Part shown: in pieces, positions 1 through 10,898 of the stretch
How positions within the stretch are numbered: the stretch's first letter is position 1
Layout of the letters: the number at the start of each line of letters is the position of its first letter
NCBI RefSeq assembly: GCF_027105095.1
Contig: NZ_CP114278.1
Span: 2,950,501 to 3,014,500, forward strand
Length of the DNA stretch: 64,000 bases
Direction of reading: 5' to 3'
Source: Brevundimonas vesicularis
GTDB lineage: Bacteria > Pseudomonadota > Alphaproteobacteria > Caulobacterales > Caulobacteraceae
The notes under the pieces: generated by a model
The model's input: the letters and a program-made list of their open reading frames with translations, nothing else
The model's database searches: none
What the model was told of the DNA's origin: nothing
Position numbers and translations under genes: made by a program

Positions 1-2406
<2,406 letters not shown>

Positions 2407-2660
2407 ATGAGACTTCCCCATAAAACCGTTATGCAGCAGATACTTGCGAATGGCTCGCAAGAGATCACGCTGGCGCGATTCCCACGCCCGGCGTTCTCGG
2501 TCACCTATCGGATCGCTTTCGGCTTGCCAAGCGATCAACGGCGCTCAGGCCGCAAAGCCGCCTTCAGCCGGCCTCGATTAAATCGCTGTCATGTTTCGCC
2601 AGCTACCTTGCGTCACAAGATACCTTGTCGTAGTCAATGGTCATCAAAGGGAGAGCCGAG

Positions 2661-3005
2661 GTGCCAGATACCATCGAGATACAGCTGAAGAAGGGCGTGC
2701 TGGGGCTTTGCGTCCTGGCCCTTCTGAACCGGGCGGACAGCTACGCCTACGAGATCGCCAGCCGCCTGTCGGACGCGATCGATATGGGGGAAGGCACGAT
2801 CTACCCCCTGATGCGCCGCATGCAGTCCGAAGGACAGGTGGAGACCTATCTGGTCGAATCCTCCGCCGGGCCGTCACGCAAATACTATCGACTGACCGAA
2901 GCGGGCCGGGGGGCCCTCGCCGCCCAGACCGCCGAATGGTCCGCCTTCACCAGGGCCGTCGACGCCATCGTGGCGAACGACGCCGATCAGGGAGCCGCTC
3001 AATGA
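2661..3005 (+). CDS. PadR family transcriptional regulator
   Basis: Winged-helix DNA-binding protein of about 114 residues. The recognition region reads YAYEIASRLSDAI...GEGTIYPLMRRMQSEGQVE, followed by the PadR wing SRKYYRLTEAGR. I prefer the GTG at 2661, preceded by AAAGGGAGA at good spacing; an in-frame ATG at 2637 would add eight residues. It overlaps the next gene by four bases and heads a three-gene operon with a HAAS-domain membrane protein and a DUF2807 protein. PadR plus HAAS pairs are a known arrangement in which PadR represses its own operon. The inducer is unknown. Confidence 0.9.
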   Translation: MPDTIEIQLKKGVLGLCVLALLNRADSYAYEIASRLSDAIDMGEGTIYPLMRRMQSEGQVETYLVESSAGPSRKYYRLTEAGRGALAAQTAEWSAFTRAVDAIVANDADQGAAQ

Positions 3006-3601
3006 CGCGCGCCGAATTCATCGATCGTCTGAAGGAAGGTCTCGTCGGCCTGCCGACCACGACCGCCAACGACATCATCGCCGACTATCAGACCCACTTC
3101 GACGACGGCATCGCCGCCAGCCGCACCGAGGCCGAGGTCGCCTCCGCGCTCGGCGATCCGGTCCGCCTGGCTCGCGAACTGAAGGCCGAGGCCGGCATCC
3201 AGCGCTGGCATCAGGAGAAGAACCCCTCCGCCGCCGCCGGCGCCGTCTTCGCGGTCCTGGGCCTGGGGGCGCTGGACATCCTGATCCTTCTGCCCCTGCT
3301 GATGGGCGTGATCGGGACCGTGTTCGGCTTCTTCATCGCCGCCATCGGCCTGTTCATCGGCGGCGGCGTGATCATGGTCGCCGGCCCCTTCGCCGGCTTC
3401 CCCGGCGGGCCGTTCGCGGCGATCCTGATGGGGCTGGGCCTGATGGCCGGGTCCGTCTTCCTCGGCGCCCTGCTGACCATCTTCACCATCTGGCTGGTCA
3501 ACGGCGTCGTCTGGTTCGCCCGCCTGCACTACCGCCTGCTGAAGCCGGCGCTTGAGCCGACCAGCGTTCAATCCCCCTCGACCTCGGGAGTTTCGGCATG
3601 A
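3002..3601 (+). CDS. DUF1700 / HAAS-domain membrane protein
   Basis: A 199-residue protein. Its N-terminal 60 residues match the HAAS helical domain (start TRAEFIDRLKEGLVGL, then the ALGDPVRLARELK signature). Three or four hydrophobic helices follow from about residue 80. HAAS domains often occur beside PadR regulators and are thought to link membrane state to transcription; that role is inferred here from context. It overlaps padR by four bases, and its stop overlaps the start of the next gene (ATGA). Confidence 0.88.
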   Translation: MTRAEFIDRLKEGLVGLPTTTANDIIADYQTHFDDGIAASRTEAEVASALGDPVRLARELKAEAGIQRWHQEKNPSAAAGAVFAVLGLGALDILILLPLLMGVIGTVFGFFIAAIGLFIGGGVIMVAGPFAGFPGGPFAAILMGLGLMAGSVFLGALLTIFTIWLVNGVVWFARLHYRLLKPALEPTSVQSPSTSGVSA

Positions 3602-4380
3602 TCCGCACCCTGTTCATCATCGCCGGCGCCGCCCTGGTGCTGTGCCTGGTCACCGTCGGCGGCGCGCTGGCGATCGGCGGCCACGACCTCCAGCGCCACG
3701 GCTGGGCCTGGACCATCAAGGACCAGGACGGCGAGACCATCCGCTTCGAGCGGGTCAAGGGCGGCGGGACCGACGACCTCGGTCCCCTGACCACCCGCAC
3801 CCTGGCTTGGACCGGAGGCGAGACCCTGACCGTCGATTCCAGCATCGACGTCGACTATGTCCAGGGCGACGCGAACACCGTCGTCATCACCGGGCCCAAG
3901 GGTCTGACCGACCGGGTCCGCCTGGTCGACGGCCGCCTCGATCTGGGCCACGGCGACGAGCGGGTCGTGTTCGGCTGGGACAACGACGGCTTCTCCGCCC
4001 GCTCCGAGCGCGACGAACTGAAGGTCGTCATCACCGCGCCCAAGGTGAACCGCTTCAACGCCAAGGGCTCGGGCGACCTGCAGATCACAGGCTATGACCA
4101 GCCGTCGCTGACGGTCGACATCGCCGGCTCGGCCGAGGTCACCGCCTCGGGTCGCACCGACGAGCTGAAGCTGGACATCGCCGGCTCGGGCGACGCCTCC
4201 CTGGGCGACCTGGCGACCCGCGACGCCTGGGTGGACATCGCCGGCTCCGGCGACGCCCGCATCGCCCCGACCGGCGACGTCAAGGTCGCCATCGCCGGCT
4301 CCGGCGACGTGGCCCTGGCCACCCGCCCCGCCAACCTGAACAGCACCGTCTCCGGCTCCGGCGACGTCTATCAGGACTGA
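3598..4380 (+). CDS. DUF2807 (GIN-domain) surface or periplasmic protein
   Basis: A 260-residue protein with one N-terminal hydrophobic signal or anchor (about residues 1-25) and a C-terminal repetitive beta-rich domain. The repeats are visible as successive DIAGSAE, DIAGSGD, DIAGSGD, AIAGSGD and SGSGD motifs, characteristic of the DUF2807 right-handed beta-helix. Family function is poorly defined. It is the last gene of the PadR-HAAS operon and is followed by a strong terminator. Confidence 0.9.
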   Translation: MIRTLFIIAGAALVLCLVTVGGALAIGGHDLQRHGWAWTIKDQDGETIRFERVKGGGTDDLGPLTTRTLAWTGGETLTVDSSIDVDYVQGDANTVVITGPKGLTDRVRLVDGRLDLGHGDERVVFGWDNDGFSARSERDELKVVITAPKVNRFNAKGSGDLQITGYDQPSLTVDIAGSAEVTASGRTDELKLDIAGSGDASLGDLATRDAWVDIAGSGDARIAPTGDVKVAIAGSGDVALATRPANLNSTVSGSGDVYQD

Positions 4381-4404
4381 CGGTCGCGCCGATCACCGTG
4401 GAAA

Positions 4405-4432
4405 GGGGCTGGATCCTCCAGCCCCTTTTTTC
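4405..4432 (+). terminator. Rho-independent terminator after the PadR operon
   Basis: A perfect 9-bp stem (GGGGCTGGA / TCCAGCCCC) with a three-base loop is followed directly by a run of T. It lies 24 bp past the DUF2807 stop. Confidence 0.93.
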
Positions 4433-4500
4433 TGTGCGCCCGCCTTGGAAACGGGGAGCGGCGCCTTCACCCCTAGTCCCCTTCGCGCTAAGTCGGCCGC

Positions 4501-5532
4501 ATGACTTTCGCTCCCCTCCCCGACGCCGGCGCCAACTGGGTCGATCGGCATGCGCCGGAGGGGCTGAAGCCGTGGTTGAAGCTGGGGCGGTTCGATCGGC
4601 CCATCGGTATCTGGCTGCTGCTGCTGCCCGGCTGGCAAGGGATCGCGCTGGCTTTGGCGCAGTATCAGCAGGCGCCGGGTCTCTATGATCTGTGGCTGTT
4701 CGTTGGTTTCGGCATCGGCGCCTGCCTGATGCGAGCGGCGGGATGCGCCTTCAACGACATCGTCGATCGGGATTTCGACGCCCAGGTCGCCCGCACGGCT
4801 CAGCGCCCCATTCCGTCGGGCCACATCTCGGTCAAGCAGGCCTGGGTCTTTGTGGTGGTATGCAGCCTGATCAGCCTTCTGGTCCTGCTGACCCTGTCGA
4901 CCGTCGCCATTCTGCTGGGGGTCGGGTCGCTGGGCCTGGTCGCGGCCTATCCCTTCATGAAGCGGATCACCTGGTGGCCCCAGGCCTGGCTGGGCCTGAC
5001 CTTCAACTGGGGCGCCCTTATGGGGTTCGCCGCCGCCCTGCCGCTGGCGGCGGCCGCCTTGCTGCTGCCCGCCGATCTCGCCGGCGAGTTCCGGCCCTTC
5101 CTGTGGTCCCCGGCCAGCGACAGCGGCCATGCGATCGCCTTGGCCTGGCAGGCCTATCTTCCCGCCGTTCTGCTGTGGATCGGCGGCGTCTTCTGGACCC
5201 TGGGCTACGACACGATCTACGCGCTTCAGGACATCGAGGATGACGCCATGATCGGGGTCAAGTCCTCGGCCCGCCGCCTGGCCTCGGCCGTGCGGCCGGG
5301 AGTGGCGGTCTTCTATAGTCTGGCGGTCGCGCTCGCTGCCTTTGCGGGCCTGTCCGCAAATCTCGGTCAACTGTTCTGGCTCGGACTACTGATCTACGCC
5401 GCACATCTGGCGCGTCAGGTCGTGCGGCTGGACCGCAACGACGGCGCCCGGGCGCTGAAACTGTTCAAGTCCAATCGCGAGGCCGGCCTGATCCTGCTCG
5501 CCGCTATCGCCCTTGGCTCAATCTCCCTGTGA
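4501..5532 (+). CDS. ubiA: 4-hydroxybenzoate polyprenyltransferase
   Basis: Membrane prenyltransferase attaching the polyprenyl tail to 4-hydroxybenzoate in ubiquinone synthesis. The 343-residue protein has about eight membrane helices and both Asp-rich metal/diphosphate motifs: NDIVDRDFDAQVARTAQRP at about residue 84 and YALQDIEDDAMIGVKSSA at about 240. It stands alone, with a divergent-to-convergent context on both sides. Confidence 0.95.
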   Translation: MTFAPLPDAGANWVDRHAPEGLKPWLKLGRFDRPIGIWLLLLPGWQGIALALAQYQQAPGLYDLWLFVGFGIGACLMRAAGCAFNDIVDRDFDAQVARTAQRPIPSGHISVKQAWVFVVVCSLISLLVLLTLSTVAILLGVGSLGLVAAYPFMKRITWWPQAWLGLTFNWGALMGFAAALPLAAAALLLPADLAGEFRPFLWSPASDSGHAIALAWQAYLPAVLLWIGGVFWTLGYDTIYALQDIEDDAMIGVKSSARRLASAVRPGVAVFYSLAVALAAFAGLSANLGQLFWLGLLIYAAHLARQVVRLDRNDGARALKLFKSNREAGLILLAAIALGSISL

Positions 5533-5554
5533 TCCCCCGATGATGGAGTTTCCC

Positions 5555-6394
5555 ATGTCGCGCACCGCCCGCACCCTCCTGTTGTCCGCCGCTGTCGCCG
5601 CCACGCTTTCCGCGTCTCTGGCTGCCTGCCAGCGCAAGGAAGACAAGGCCCAGGCGCCGGCCAAGCCTGCGCCTGCCGCAGTCGCTGCACCCGCGTCAAA
5701 CACCCCCGTCGGCTATGACAGCAAGACCCCCTATGCCGCGGTAAAGCTGACCCTGCCCCAGGCGATCAAGACCACGCCTGCCCTGCACGCCGCCCTCTAC
5801 GCCGACACGGTGCGCGACCTGAAACAGTTCGAGGAAGGCGCCCAGGCCGATCTCAGCGAGGCCGGCGGCGGCCCGAACCCTTATGAAAAGACCATCGCCT
5901 TCGCGCCCGGAGCCGAGACCGGCAAACTGGTCAGCCTGGCCCGCACCGATTTCGAGTTCACCGGCGGCGCCCATCCCAACACCAGTTTCGACGCCGTGAT
6001 CTGGGACAAGACGACCAACAAGCGACTGGGCTTCGCCGACCTGTTCCGACCGGGCGCCGACCTGTCGGTTCTGGACAAGGCCCTGTGCGCCGCCGCCAAC
6101 GCCGCCAAACAGGCCCGCTCGCCCGGCTCGGAAACCGCGACCCTGGACGGCAAGATGTGGACCTGCCCCAAGGCCGTCTCGACCCCGTTCGTGCTGACGC
6201 CGGGCACGACGCCGGGCAAGGCGGGGGGCGTGACCTTCCTGATGGGGCCCTATCAGATCGGCCCCTATTCCGACGGCCCCTACTGGATCGCGCTGCCGCA
6301 ATCGGCCTTCCGCGCCCTGCTCAATCCCGCCTACGCCGACCAGTTCGACGGCGCACCGGCCAAGGCCGGCGACGTGACGCCGAAGAACGGCTGA
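5555..6394 (+). CDS. DUF3298-type (RsiV-like) lipoprotein
   Basis: A 279-residue predicted lipoprotein with a hydrophobic N-terminus and lipobox (ASLAAC) near residue 26. A Lys/Ala/Pro linker follows, then a domain containing YEKTIAF, the FTGGAHPNT motif and LADLF typical of DUF4163/DUF3298. In other bacteria this fold occurs in RsiV, which binds lysozyme, but here there is no sigma factor beside it, so function is open. ATG 5555 is preceded by GGAG. Confidence 0.85.
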   Translation: MSRTARTLLLSAAVAATLSASLAACQRKEDKAQAPAKPAPAAVAAPASNTPVGYDSKTPYAAVKLTLPQAIKTTPALHAALYADTVRDLKQFEEGAQADLSEAGGGPNPYEKTIAFAPGAETGKLVSLARTDFEFTGGAHPNTSFDAVIWDKTTNKRLGFADLFRPGADLSVLDKALCAAANAAKQARSPGSETATLDGKMWTCPKAVSTPFVLTPGTTPGKAGGVTFLMGPYQIGPYSDGPYWIALPQSAFRALLNPAYADQFDGAPAKAGDVTPKNG

Positions 6395-6398
6395 ACCA

Positions 6399-6423
6399 AT
6401 CCTCCCCCCCTGCGGGGAAGGAT
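6399..6423. terminator. Mini inverted repeat between convergent genes
   Basis: A 25-bp imperfect palindrome starting ATCCTCCCC and ending GGGGAAGGAT, between two convergent genes. The arms match the ends of the larger CTCCCC-type repeat elements at 47665 and 56810, so it looks like a solo version. It could act as a bidirectional terminator. Confidence 0.55.
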
Positions 6424-6432
6424 CTTTAGGGC

Positions 6433-7380
6433 TCACTTCGCCAGAAACGCATCGACCAGCTCGGCGAACCGCGCCGGCTGATCGGCCATGATGAAGTGCC
6501 GCGAACCATCGACGCGGATCAGGGTCGCGCCGGGCAAGGTCGCATACTCCCGCGTCCACATCGCATCGGCCATCGCCGCAGGCGCCCCGCCATCCGCATC
6601 GGCGGCGTAGAGGGCCGTCACCGGAGTCGTCATCGCGGCCAGGCCGGGTCGCGCGTCGGTGGTCATCACATCCTTGATCGCCGCCGCCATCGCGTGTCGG
6701 TCGCCCGCCATGGACCAGGCGACGATGTCCGCCTGGGTCGCCGGATCGCGTGAATAGCCCGCCGCCGTCTGCGTCTGGCCGTTGCGGAAGGCGTCCTGCG
6801 GGGTGTTCAGAATGCCGCTCGCCGCCTGATCGGCGAAGGGGCGCGCGGTCTCGGCCGTGACCTGCGGCCCGAACAGGGCGGAGAAGAAGGGCAGGCTGTC
6901 GACACTCATCAATCGTCCCACGGCATCGGGATGCGCCTGCGCCAGCCTCAGCCCGACAAGCGCGCCCATGGAATGGCCGATGACTGCGGGTCGGTTCAGG
7001 CCCTCCTGGCGGATGTAGCGATCCAGCTCATCCACCACAGGCTGCAAGAAGGGGCCGTCGCCATGCGACCACGGCTCGCCGGCGAAACCCGCCAACTGCA
7101 CCAGATGCACCCGGTGCGTCGCCTTCAACCGATCGGCCGTCGCCCGCCAGACCTCCCGCGAACAGCCGAAGCCGGGGATCAGGATCACGTCGGGGCCTTG
7201 GCCGACCAACTCGACCGAAAGGCGGTCGGAGGTGAAGAGCGCTGCGGCGGACGCCGCTGGCAGCGCGGGCTGGGCGCGGGCCTGATCGCTGGCCACGGCG
7301 CAGGCGACCACAACGCCCAGAATGACGGCAAGGCGCGATGGGGCGAAGACGCCCCGGCAAGCGCGAATGACGTTCGACAT
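6433..7380 (-). CDS. Secreted alpha/beta hydrolase
   Basis: A 315-residue protein with a signal peptide (cleavage near DQARAQP) and an alpha/beta-hydrolase fold. The oxyanion strand reads VILIPGFGCSREVW, the nucleophile elbow GHSMGAL, and a catalytic His is likely in DGSRHFIMADQP. Substrate is unknown. It starts 37 bp after the XRE gene on the same strand. A CTGAC-TTTT-type element resembling the XRE operon operator lies in that gap. Confidence 0.88.
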   Translation of the reverse strand: MSNVIRACRGVFAPSRLAVILGVVVACAVASDQARAQPALPAASAAALFTSDRLSVELVGQGPDVILIPGFGCSREVWRATADRLKATHRVHLVQLAGFAGEPWSHGDGPFLQPVVDELDRYIRQEGLNRPAVIGHSMGALVGLRLAQAHPDAVGRLMSVDSLPFFSALFGPQVTAETARPFADQAASGILNTPQDAFRNGQTQTAAGYSRDPATQADIVAWSMAGDRHAMAAAIKDVMTTDARPGLAAMTTPVTALYAADADGGAPAAMADAMWTREYATLPGATLIRVDGSRHFIMADQPARFAELVDAFLAK

Positions 7381-7405
7381 CACAGTCTCCAATTGTAAGG
7401 TTATT

Positions 7406-7421
7406 CTGACTTTTCGATCAG
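7406..7421. promoter_or_regulatory. Operator-like element upstream of the hydrolase
   Basis: CTGACTTTTCGATCAG resembles the stronger inverted repeat ahead of the XRE operon at 8074-8092, sharing CTGACTTTT and the closing TCAG. It overlaps the XRE stop codon and lies 26 bp before the hydrolase start. It is a candidate binding site for that XRE protein; inferred from similarity only. Confidence 0.4.
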
Positions 7422-7618
7422 CCCGCGTGCGGGTTTTCAAAGATCTCTTCGACCGGCCGCGCGAATACGGCGGCGATCCGATAAGCGAGGTCCAGCGATG
7501 GATCGTGCCGCTCGGTCTCCAGGGCGATCACCGCCTGACGCGAGACCCCCAGCGCCTGGCCCATCTGTTCCTGGGTCCAGCCGCGCTCGACGCGTAGAAG
7601 CTTCAGACGGTTCTTCAT
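7418..7618 (-). CDS. XRE family HTH regulator (YozG-like)
   Basis: A 66-residue protein that is almost entirely a Cro/CI-type helix-turn-helix: WTQEQMGQALGVSRQAVIALE, then PSLDLAYRIAAVF and the PVEEIFE tail seen in the small YozG-like family. Its start overlaps the stop of the membrane-protein gene by four bases (ATGA), so they are translationally coupled. This pair is a common two-gene module. It is probably autoregulatory. Confidence 0.92.
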   Translation of the reverse strand: MKNRLKLLRVERGWTQEQMGQALGVSRQAVIALETERHDPSLDLAYRIAAVFARPVEEIFENPHAG

Positions 7619-8022
7619 CGGCTGCTCCGGATGAAGGGCGAAACGATGCCGTACAGCGCCCAGAACACCGGCACGATCAGCCAGGTCTGCATATGCGGCG
7701 CGCCGGCGAAACTCTCGCCAAAGCCCCAAAAGGTGGCGACGGCCATGGCCAGCCCTGCGGCGACGATGAACTGTTTGGCCGTCACGCCGCGCACGAACTC
7801 GTCGCTTTCGCGCATCAGCGCCAGGGTCGCCCAAATCTGCCCGATCACCGGGGCCGACACCGCAGCCGCCAGCACCCAGGCGGCCGGTTTTCCCATCAAA
7901 TCGTCGAACGCGTCCGTCGTCATCATGGCGATGCAGATCGCGACGTAGGGCACGGAGAAGGCCATCGTGCGGACGATGTAGCGTCGATGCGCAGGCGTTC
8001 CGGTCTTCCAGGCGGTGAACAT
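7615..8022 (-). CDS. Four-helix membrane protein paired with the XRE regulator
   Basis: A 135-residue protein with four predicted membrane helices (about residues 18-36, 48-68, 84-100 and 106-124) and a basic N-terminus. A cytoplasmic MRESDEFVRG loop separates helices 2 and 3, as in DUF2178-like proteins partnered with small XRE regulators. ATG 8022 has a strong AAGGAG ribosome binding site. No molecular function is known. Confidence 0.82.
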   Translation of the reverse strand: MFTAWKTGTPAHRRYIVRTMAFSVPYVAICIAMMTTDAFDDLMGKPAAWVLAAAVSAPVIGQIWATLALMRESDEFVRGVTAKQFIVAAGLAMAVATFWGFGESFAGAPHMQTWLIVPVFWALYGIVSPFIRSSR

Positions 8023-8044
8023 GTCGGCTCTCCTTGTGTAAGGA

Positions 8045-8092
8045 CAACCTGACACCGACAGAATGTCATGTCAACCTGACTTTTTGTCAGGT
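8045..8092. promoter_or_regulatory. Operator region of the XRE operon
   Basis: CAACCTGAC occurs twice (8045-8053 and 8072-8080). The second copy is half of a perfect inverted repeat, ACCTGAC-TTTTT-GTCAGGT (8074-8092). The cluster sits 23-70 bp upstream of the membrane-protein start and is a good candidate for the XRE autoregulatory operator. It also lies 58 bp before the divergent desaturase gene. Confidence 0.6.
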
Positions 8093-8149
8093 GCGCCCAA
8101 CATTCCTCCGTTGCTTTTCCGGACGCGCGTCAGGGGCTAGACTCGCCCC

Positions 8150-9097
8150 ATGTCCGCCGCCCCGCGCATCGCTCCGTCCGCCCTGTTCACCCCTCAGGAA
8201 TGGGAGCCATATCAGATACGCTCGGCCTGGGTCGGCCCGCTGCTTGTGGCTCACTGCTGGGCCGTGATCGCGCTGGCCGTGATCGCGGGCGTCCTGATCC
8301 CATGGCTGATCCCGCTGTGCGTCATGGTCGTCGGCACGCGTCAGCTGGGTCTGGCCATTCTGATGCACGAAGCGGCGCATGGCGGCCTGTCGAAGTCGAA
8401 CCGGCTGAACGATTTTCTCGGCCACTGGCTATGCGCCATGCCGATCGGCGCCAGCCTGAAGGCCTATCGCCCCTATCATCTGACGCACCATCGCTTCGCC
8501 CAGCAGGCGGAGGACCCCGATCTGATGCTGTCGGCGCCGTTTCCCGTCAGTCCGGCCTCGCTGCGCCGCAAGCTGATCCGCGACCTGACAGGCCAGACCT
8601 TCTTCAAGCAGCGGGTGCTGCTGCCGCTGGCCCAAGCGCGCTCAAGCGGCCCCCGAGATGATGGCGCCCATGACTATGAGTCGATCGTGACGGGCCGATC
8701 CGTCCTGCCCTTCCTCGCCTTCAACACGATCCTCCTGGCGGGCTTCATCGTCGCCGGCGTCTGGTGGGCTTTCTTCATGCTGTGGCTGCTGCCGATGGCG
8801 ACGTGGTTTCCGATGGTGACGCGTCTGCGAAACATCGCCGAACACGCCTGTGTCGAGGGTTCGGCCGTCGATCCGTTCCGCGCCGCCCGCACCACCCGCG
8901 CCTCTTGGTGGGAACGCGCCTTCATCGCGCCCTACTGGGTCAACTTCCACGCTGAGCATCACCTGTTCATGCATGTGCCCTGCTGGAAGCTGCCGCGCCT
9001 CCACCGCGCCATTCGTGCGAAGCCGCAAGCCGAGGTCATGGAGGTCGCACCTGGCTATGCCAGCGTGTTGAAGGCTGTTACGCGCCAGCCGCAATGA
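8150..9097 (+). CDS. Membrane fatty acid desaturase
   Basis: A di-iron, membrane-embedded desaturase or hydroxylase of 315 residues. All three histidine boxes are present: HEAAHGG near residue 73, HLTHHR near 107, and HAEHH near 266, plus NIAEHA. Hydrophobic helices lie between them. The acyl substrate and position of the double bond cannot be told from sequence. Its stop overlaps the next start (ATGA). Confidence 0.9.
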   Translation: MSAAPRIAPSALFTPQEWEPYQIRSAWVGPLLVAHCWAVIALAVIAGVLIPWLIPLCVMVVGTRQLGLAILMHEAAHGGLSKSNRLNDFLGHWLCAMPIGASLKAYRPYHLTHHRFAQQAEDPDLMLSAPFPVSPASLRRKLIRDLTGQTFFKQRVLLPLAQARSSGPRDDGAHDYESIVTGRSVLPFLAFNTILLAGFIVAGVWWAFFMLWLLPMATWFPMVTRLRNIAEHACVEGSAVDPFRAARTTRASWWERAFIAPYWVNFHAEHHLFMHVPCWKLPRLHRAIRAKPQAEVMEVAPGYASVLKAVTRQPQ

Positions 9098-9744
9098 CCG
9101 TCCTCGATCCCTCCGCCTTCATCCGTGACAACACGCGACTTCAGCCTGTGCCGCACGCGCCCGAGATTTCTTTGTGGCTGGCCGACGAGATCACGCCGAT
9201 CTGGCGGTTGACGGAAGAAGAACTGGGCGAACTGGGCGTGCCGCCGCCCTTCTGGGCCTTCGCCTGGGCCGGAGGTCAGGCGCTGAGCCGGTATCTGCTG
9301 GATCATCCGCAGGAAGTCGCCGGCAAGCGCGTCTTGGACTTCGCCGCCGGTTCGGGCCTGGTCGGCGTGGCGGCGATGAGGGCGGGGGCGGCCCATGTCC
9401 TGTGCGCCGACATCGATCCCTTCTGCCAGGCCGCCGTCGCCGCCAATGCCGCGGCGAACGGCGTGACGCTGGACTTCACCCAGACCAATCTGTTGGACGG
9501 CGCGCCGCCGGATGTGGAGATCATCTGCGCAGGCGACATCTGCTACGAGCGCCCGATGACCGACGCCGTTCTGGCCTGGCTGACCCAGGCCCGCGCCAGG
9601 GGGACGCGTGTTCTGATCGGCGATCCGGGACGCACCTATTTCCCGCGCACGGGCCTGGATTTTCTGGCCGAATACCACGTCTCGACCTCCCGCGAGTTGG
9701 AGGACCAGGAAATCAAACGGTCCTCCGTCTGGGCGATGCCTTAG
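9094..9744 (+). CDS. Class I SAM methyltransferase, METTL20 (ETF-beta lysine) type
   Basis: A 216-residue protein with the SAM motif VLDFAAGSGLVGVAAMRAGA, the acidic CADIDP at the end of strand 2, and GDICYERPM, as in the nicotinamide N-methyltransferase-like/METTL20 group. WAFAWAGGQALSRYL precedes motif I as in that family. Bacterial METTL20 homologues methylate lysines of electron transfer flavoprotein beta. That substrate is an inference; a ribosomal-protein target is possible. Translationally coupled to the desaturase. Confidence 0.83.
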   Translation: MTVLDPSAFIRDNTRLQPVPHAPEISLWLADEITPIWRLTEEELGELGVPPPFWAFAWAGGQALSRYLLDHPQEVAGKRVLDFAAGSGLVGVAAMRAGAAHVLCADIDPFCQAAVAANAAANGVTLDFTQTNLLDGAPPDVEIICAGDICYERPMTDAVLAWLTQARARGTRVLIGDPGRTYFPRTGLDFLAEYHVSTSRELEDQEIKRSSVWAMP

Positions 9745-9757
9745 GCGGCGGCCTCCT

Positions 9758-10324
9758 TTAAGCGGCGGCCTGCCCCTCATGGCGACCTTCGGCGAACTCC
9801 TCGATCATCTTGGCGTTGAAGGCGGGAATGTCGTCGGGACAGCGGCTGGTCACCAGGCCCTCATCCACCACCACCGCCTCATTGACCACATTGGCCCCGG
9901 CGTTCTTCAGGTCAGTGCGGATGCTTTCGAACGACGTCATCGTGCGCCCTTCGACCACGCCCGCCTCGATCAGCAGCCACGGCGCGTGACAGATGGCGGC
10001 GACCGGCTTGCCGGCGTCGAAGAAGGCCCGCACGAACTTCACCGCGTCCTCGTCCGCGCGCAGCAGGTCCGGGTTGGCGACGCCGCCCGGCAGCAGCAGG
10101 GCGGAATAGGTCGAGGCGTCGACCGCCGCCACCGCCTTGTCCGCCGTAACCTTGTCGCCCGGCGTCAGATGGTCAAAGCCCTGGAACTCGCCGGCCTTCA
10201 GCGACACGATCTCGACCACCGCGCCCGCATCCTTCAGCGCCTTCATCGGTTCATTCAGTTCGATCAGCTCGACGCCGTCGGTCGCGAGGATGGCGACGGT
10301 CTTGCCGGAAAGGGATTGGGCCAT
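9758..10324 (-). CDS. DJ-1/PfpI family protein (type 1 glutamine amidotransferase-like)
   Basis: A 188-residue protein of the YhbO/PfpI branch. The nucleophile elbow AICHAPWLLIEA holds the reactive Cys followed by His. The N-terminal strand reads VAILATDGVELIELNEP with the conserved Glu. Family members act as deglycases or chaperones against glyoxal-type damage. ATG 10324 begins the conserved fold; an upstream in-frame extension lacks conserved sequence. Confidence 0.9.
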   Translation of the reverse strand: MAQSLSGKTVAILATDGVELIELNEPMKALKDAGAVVEIVSLKAGEFQGFDHLTPGDKVTADKAVAAVDASTYSALLLPGGVANPDLLRADEDAVKFVRAFFDAGKPVAAICHAPWLLIEAGVVEGRTMTSFESIRTDLKNAGANVVNEAVVVDEGLVTSRCPDDIPAFNAKMIEEFAEGRHEGQAAA

Positions 10325-10430
10325 GAGGAATGCTCCGTTCGTAAAGGGGGTTCGGCGGGATGAACCCACAGAAACTCAAAGGGTTGCGGCTCCGCTTGGC
10401 GGCGATGGCGCGCGTCCCCACATCGTGTCC

Positions 10431-10820
10431 ATGCGATCGCTCCTGACCCTGACCGCCCTGTTGGCCGCCGCCGCCACGCCGGCCTTGGCGCAGACTTATC
10501 CGCAGGCCGGCCGTCCCTACGGCGCCTATCCGGGGGGCGTCCCCGCCGCCATCGCCGACCAGCACCGCTATGATAACGATCGCCTGCGTTCTCAGGCGCA
10601 GTCGAACGCCGATCAGGCGCGTCAACAGCAGTTCGAAACCCAGCTTCGCCTGCGCGCCATCGAAGGCGCTCGCGAACCGACCGTCGCCCAGCCCTTGCCG
10701 CCCCGCCCGCTCTACAGCCCCGAGCAGGAGCGGTCCTTGCGCCAGTCCGCCGCCGAACGCCGCCAGCAGACGGCCCAGGGCATGAGCCAGATCGACAACT
10801 GGCTGGCCCGTTCGCAATGA
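10431..10820 (+). CDS. Small secreted protein of unknown function
   Basis: A 129-residue protein with a clear signal peptide (MRSLLTLTALLAAAATPALA, then QTYPQ). The mature part is Gln/Arg-rich and predicted helical (residues 45-80 and 98-125). No family was recognised. It lies divergent from the DJ-1 gene and 78 bp ahead of the metallopeptidase gene on the same strand. Confidence 0.7.
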   Translation: MRSLLTLTALLAAAATPALAQTYPQAGRPYGAYPGGVPAAIADQHRYDNDRLRSQAQSNADQARQQQFETQLRLRAIEGAREPTVAQPLPPRPLYSPEQERSLRQSAAERRQQTAQGMSQIDNWLARSQ

Positions 10821-10898
10821 AGCGTGCAAACTGACGCATCCCTTCCCTTGCACCCGCGTTCCTGCCTAGCTTAACCAGGATCGGGCGGAGGATAGGGC

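Noticed and set aside
4118..4370. Regularly spaced ATCGCCGGCTC repeats as a CRISPR-like array
   Set aside because: They are in frame inside the DUF2807 gene and encode its IAGSGD beta-helix repeats.
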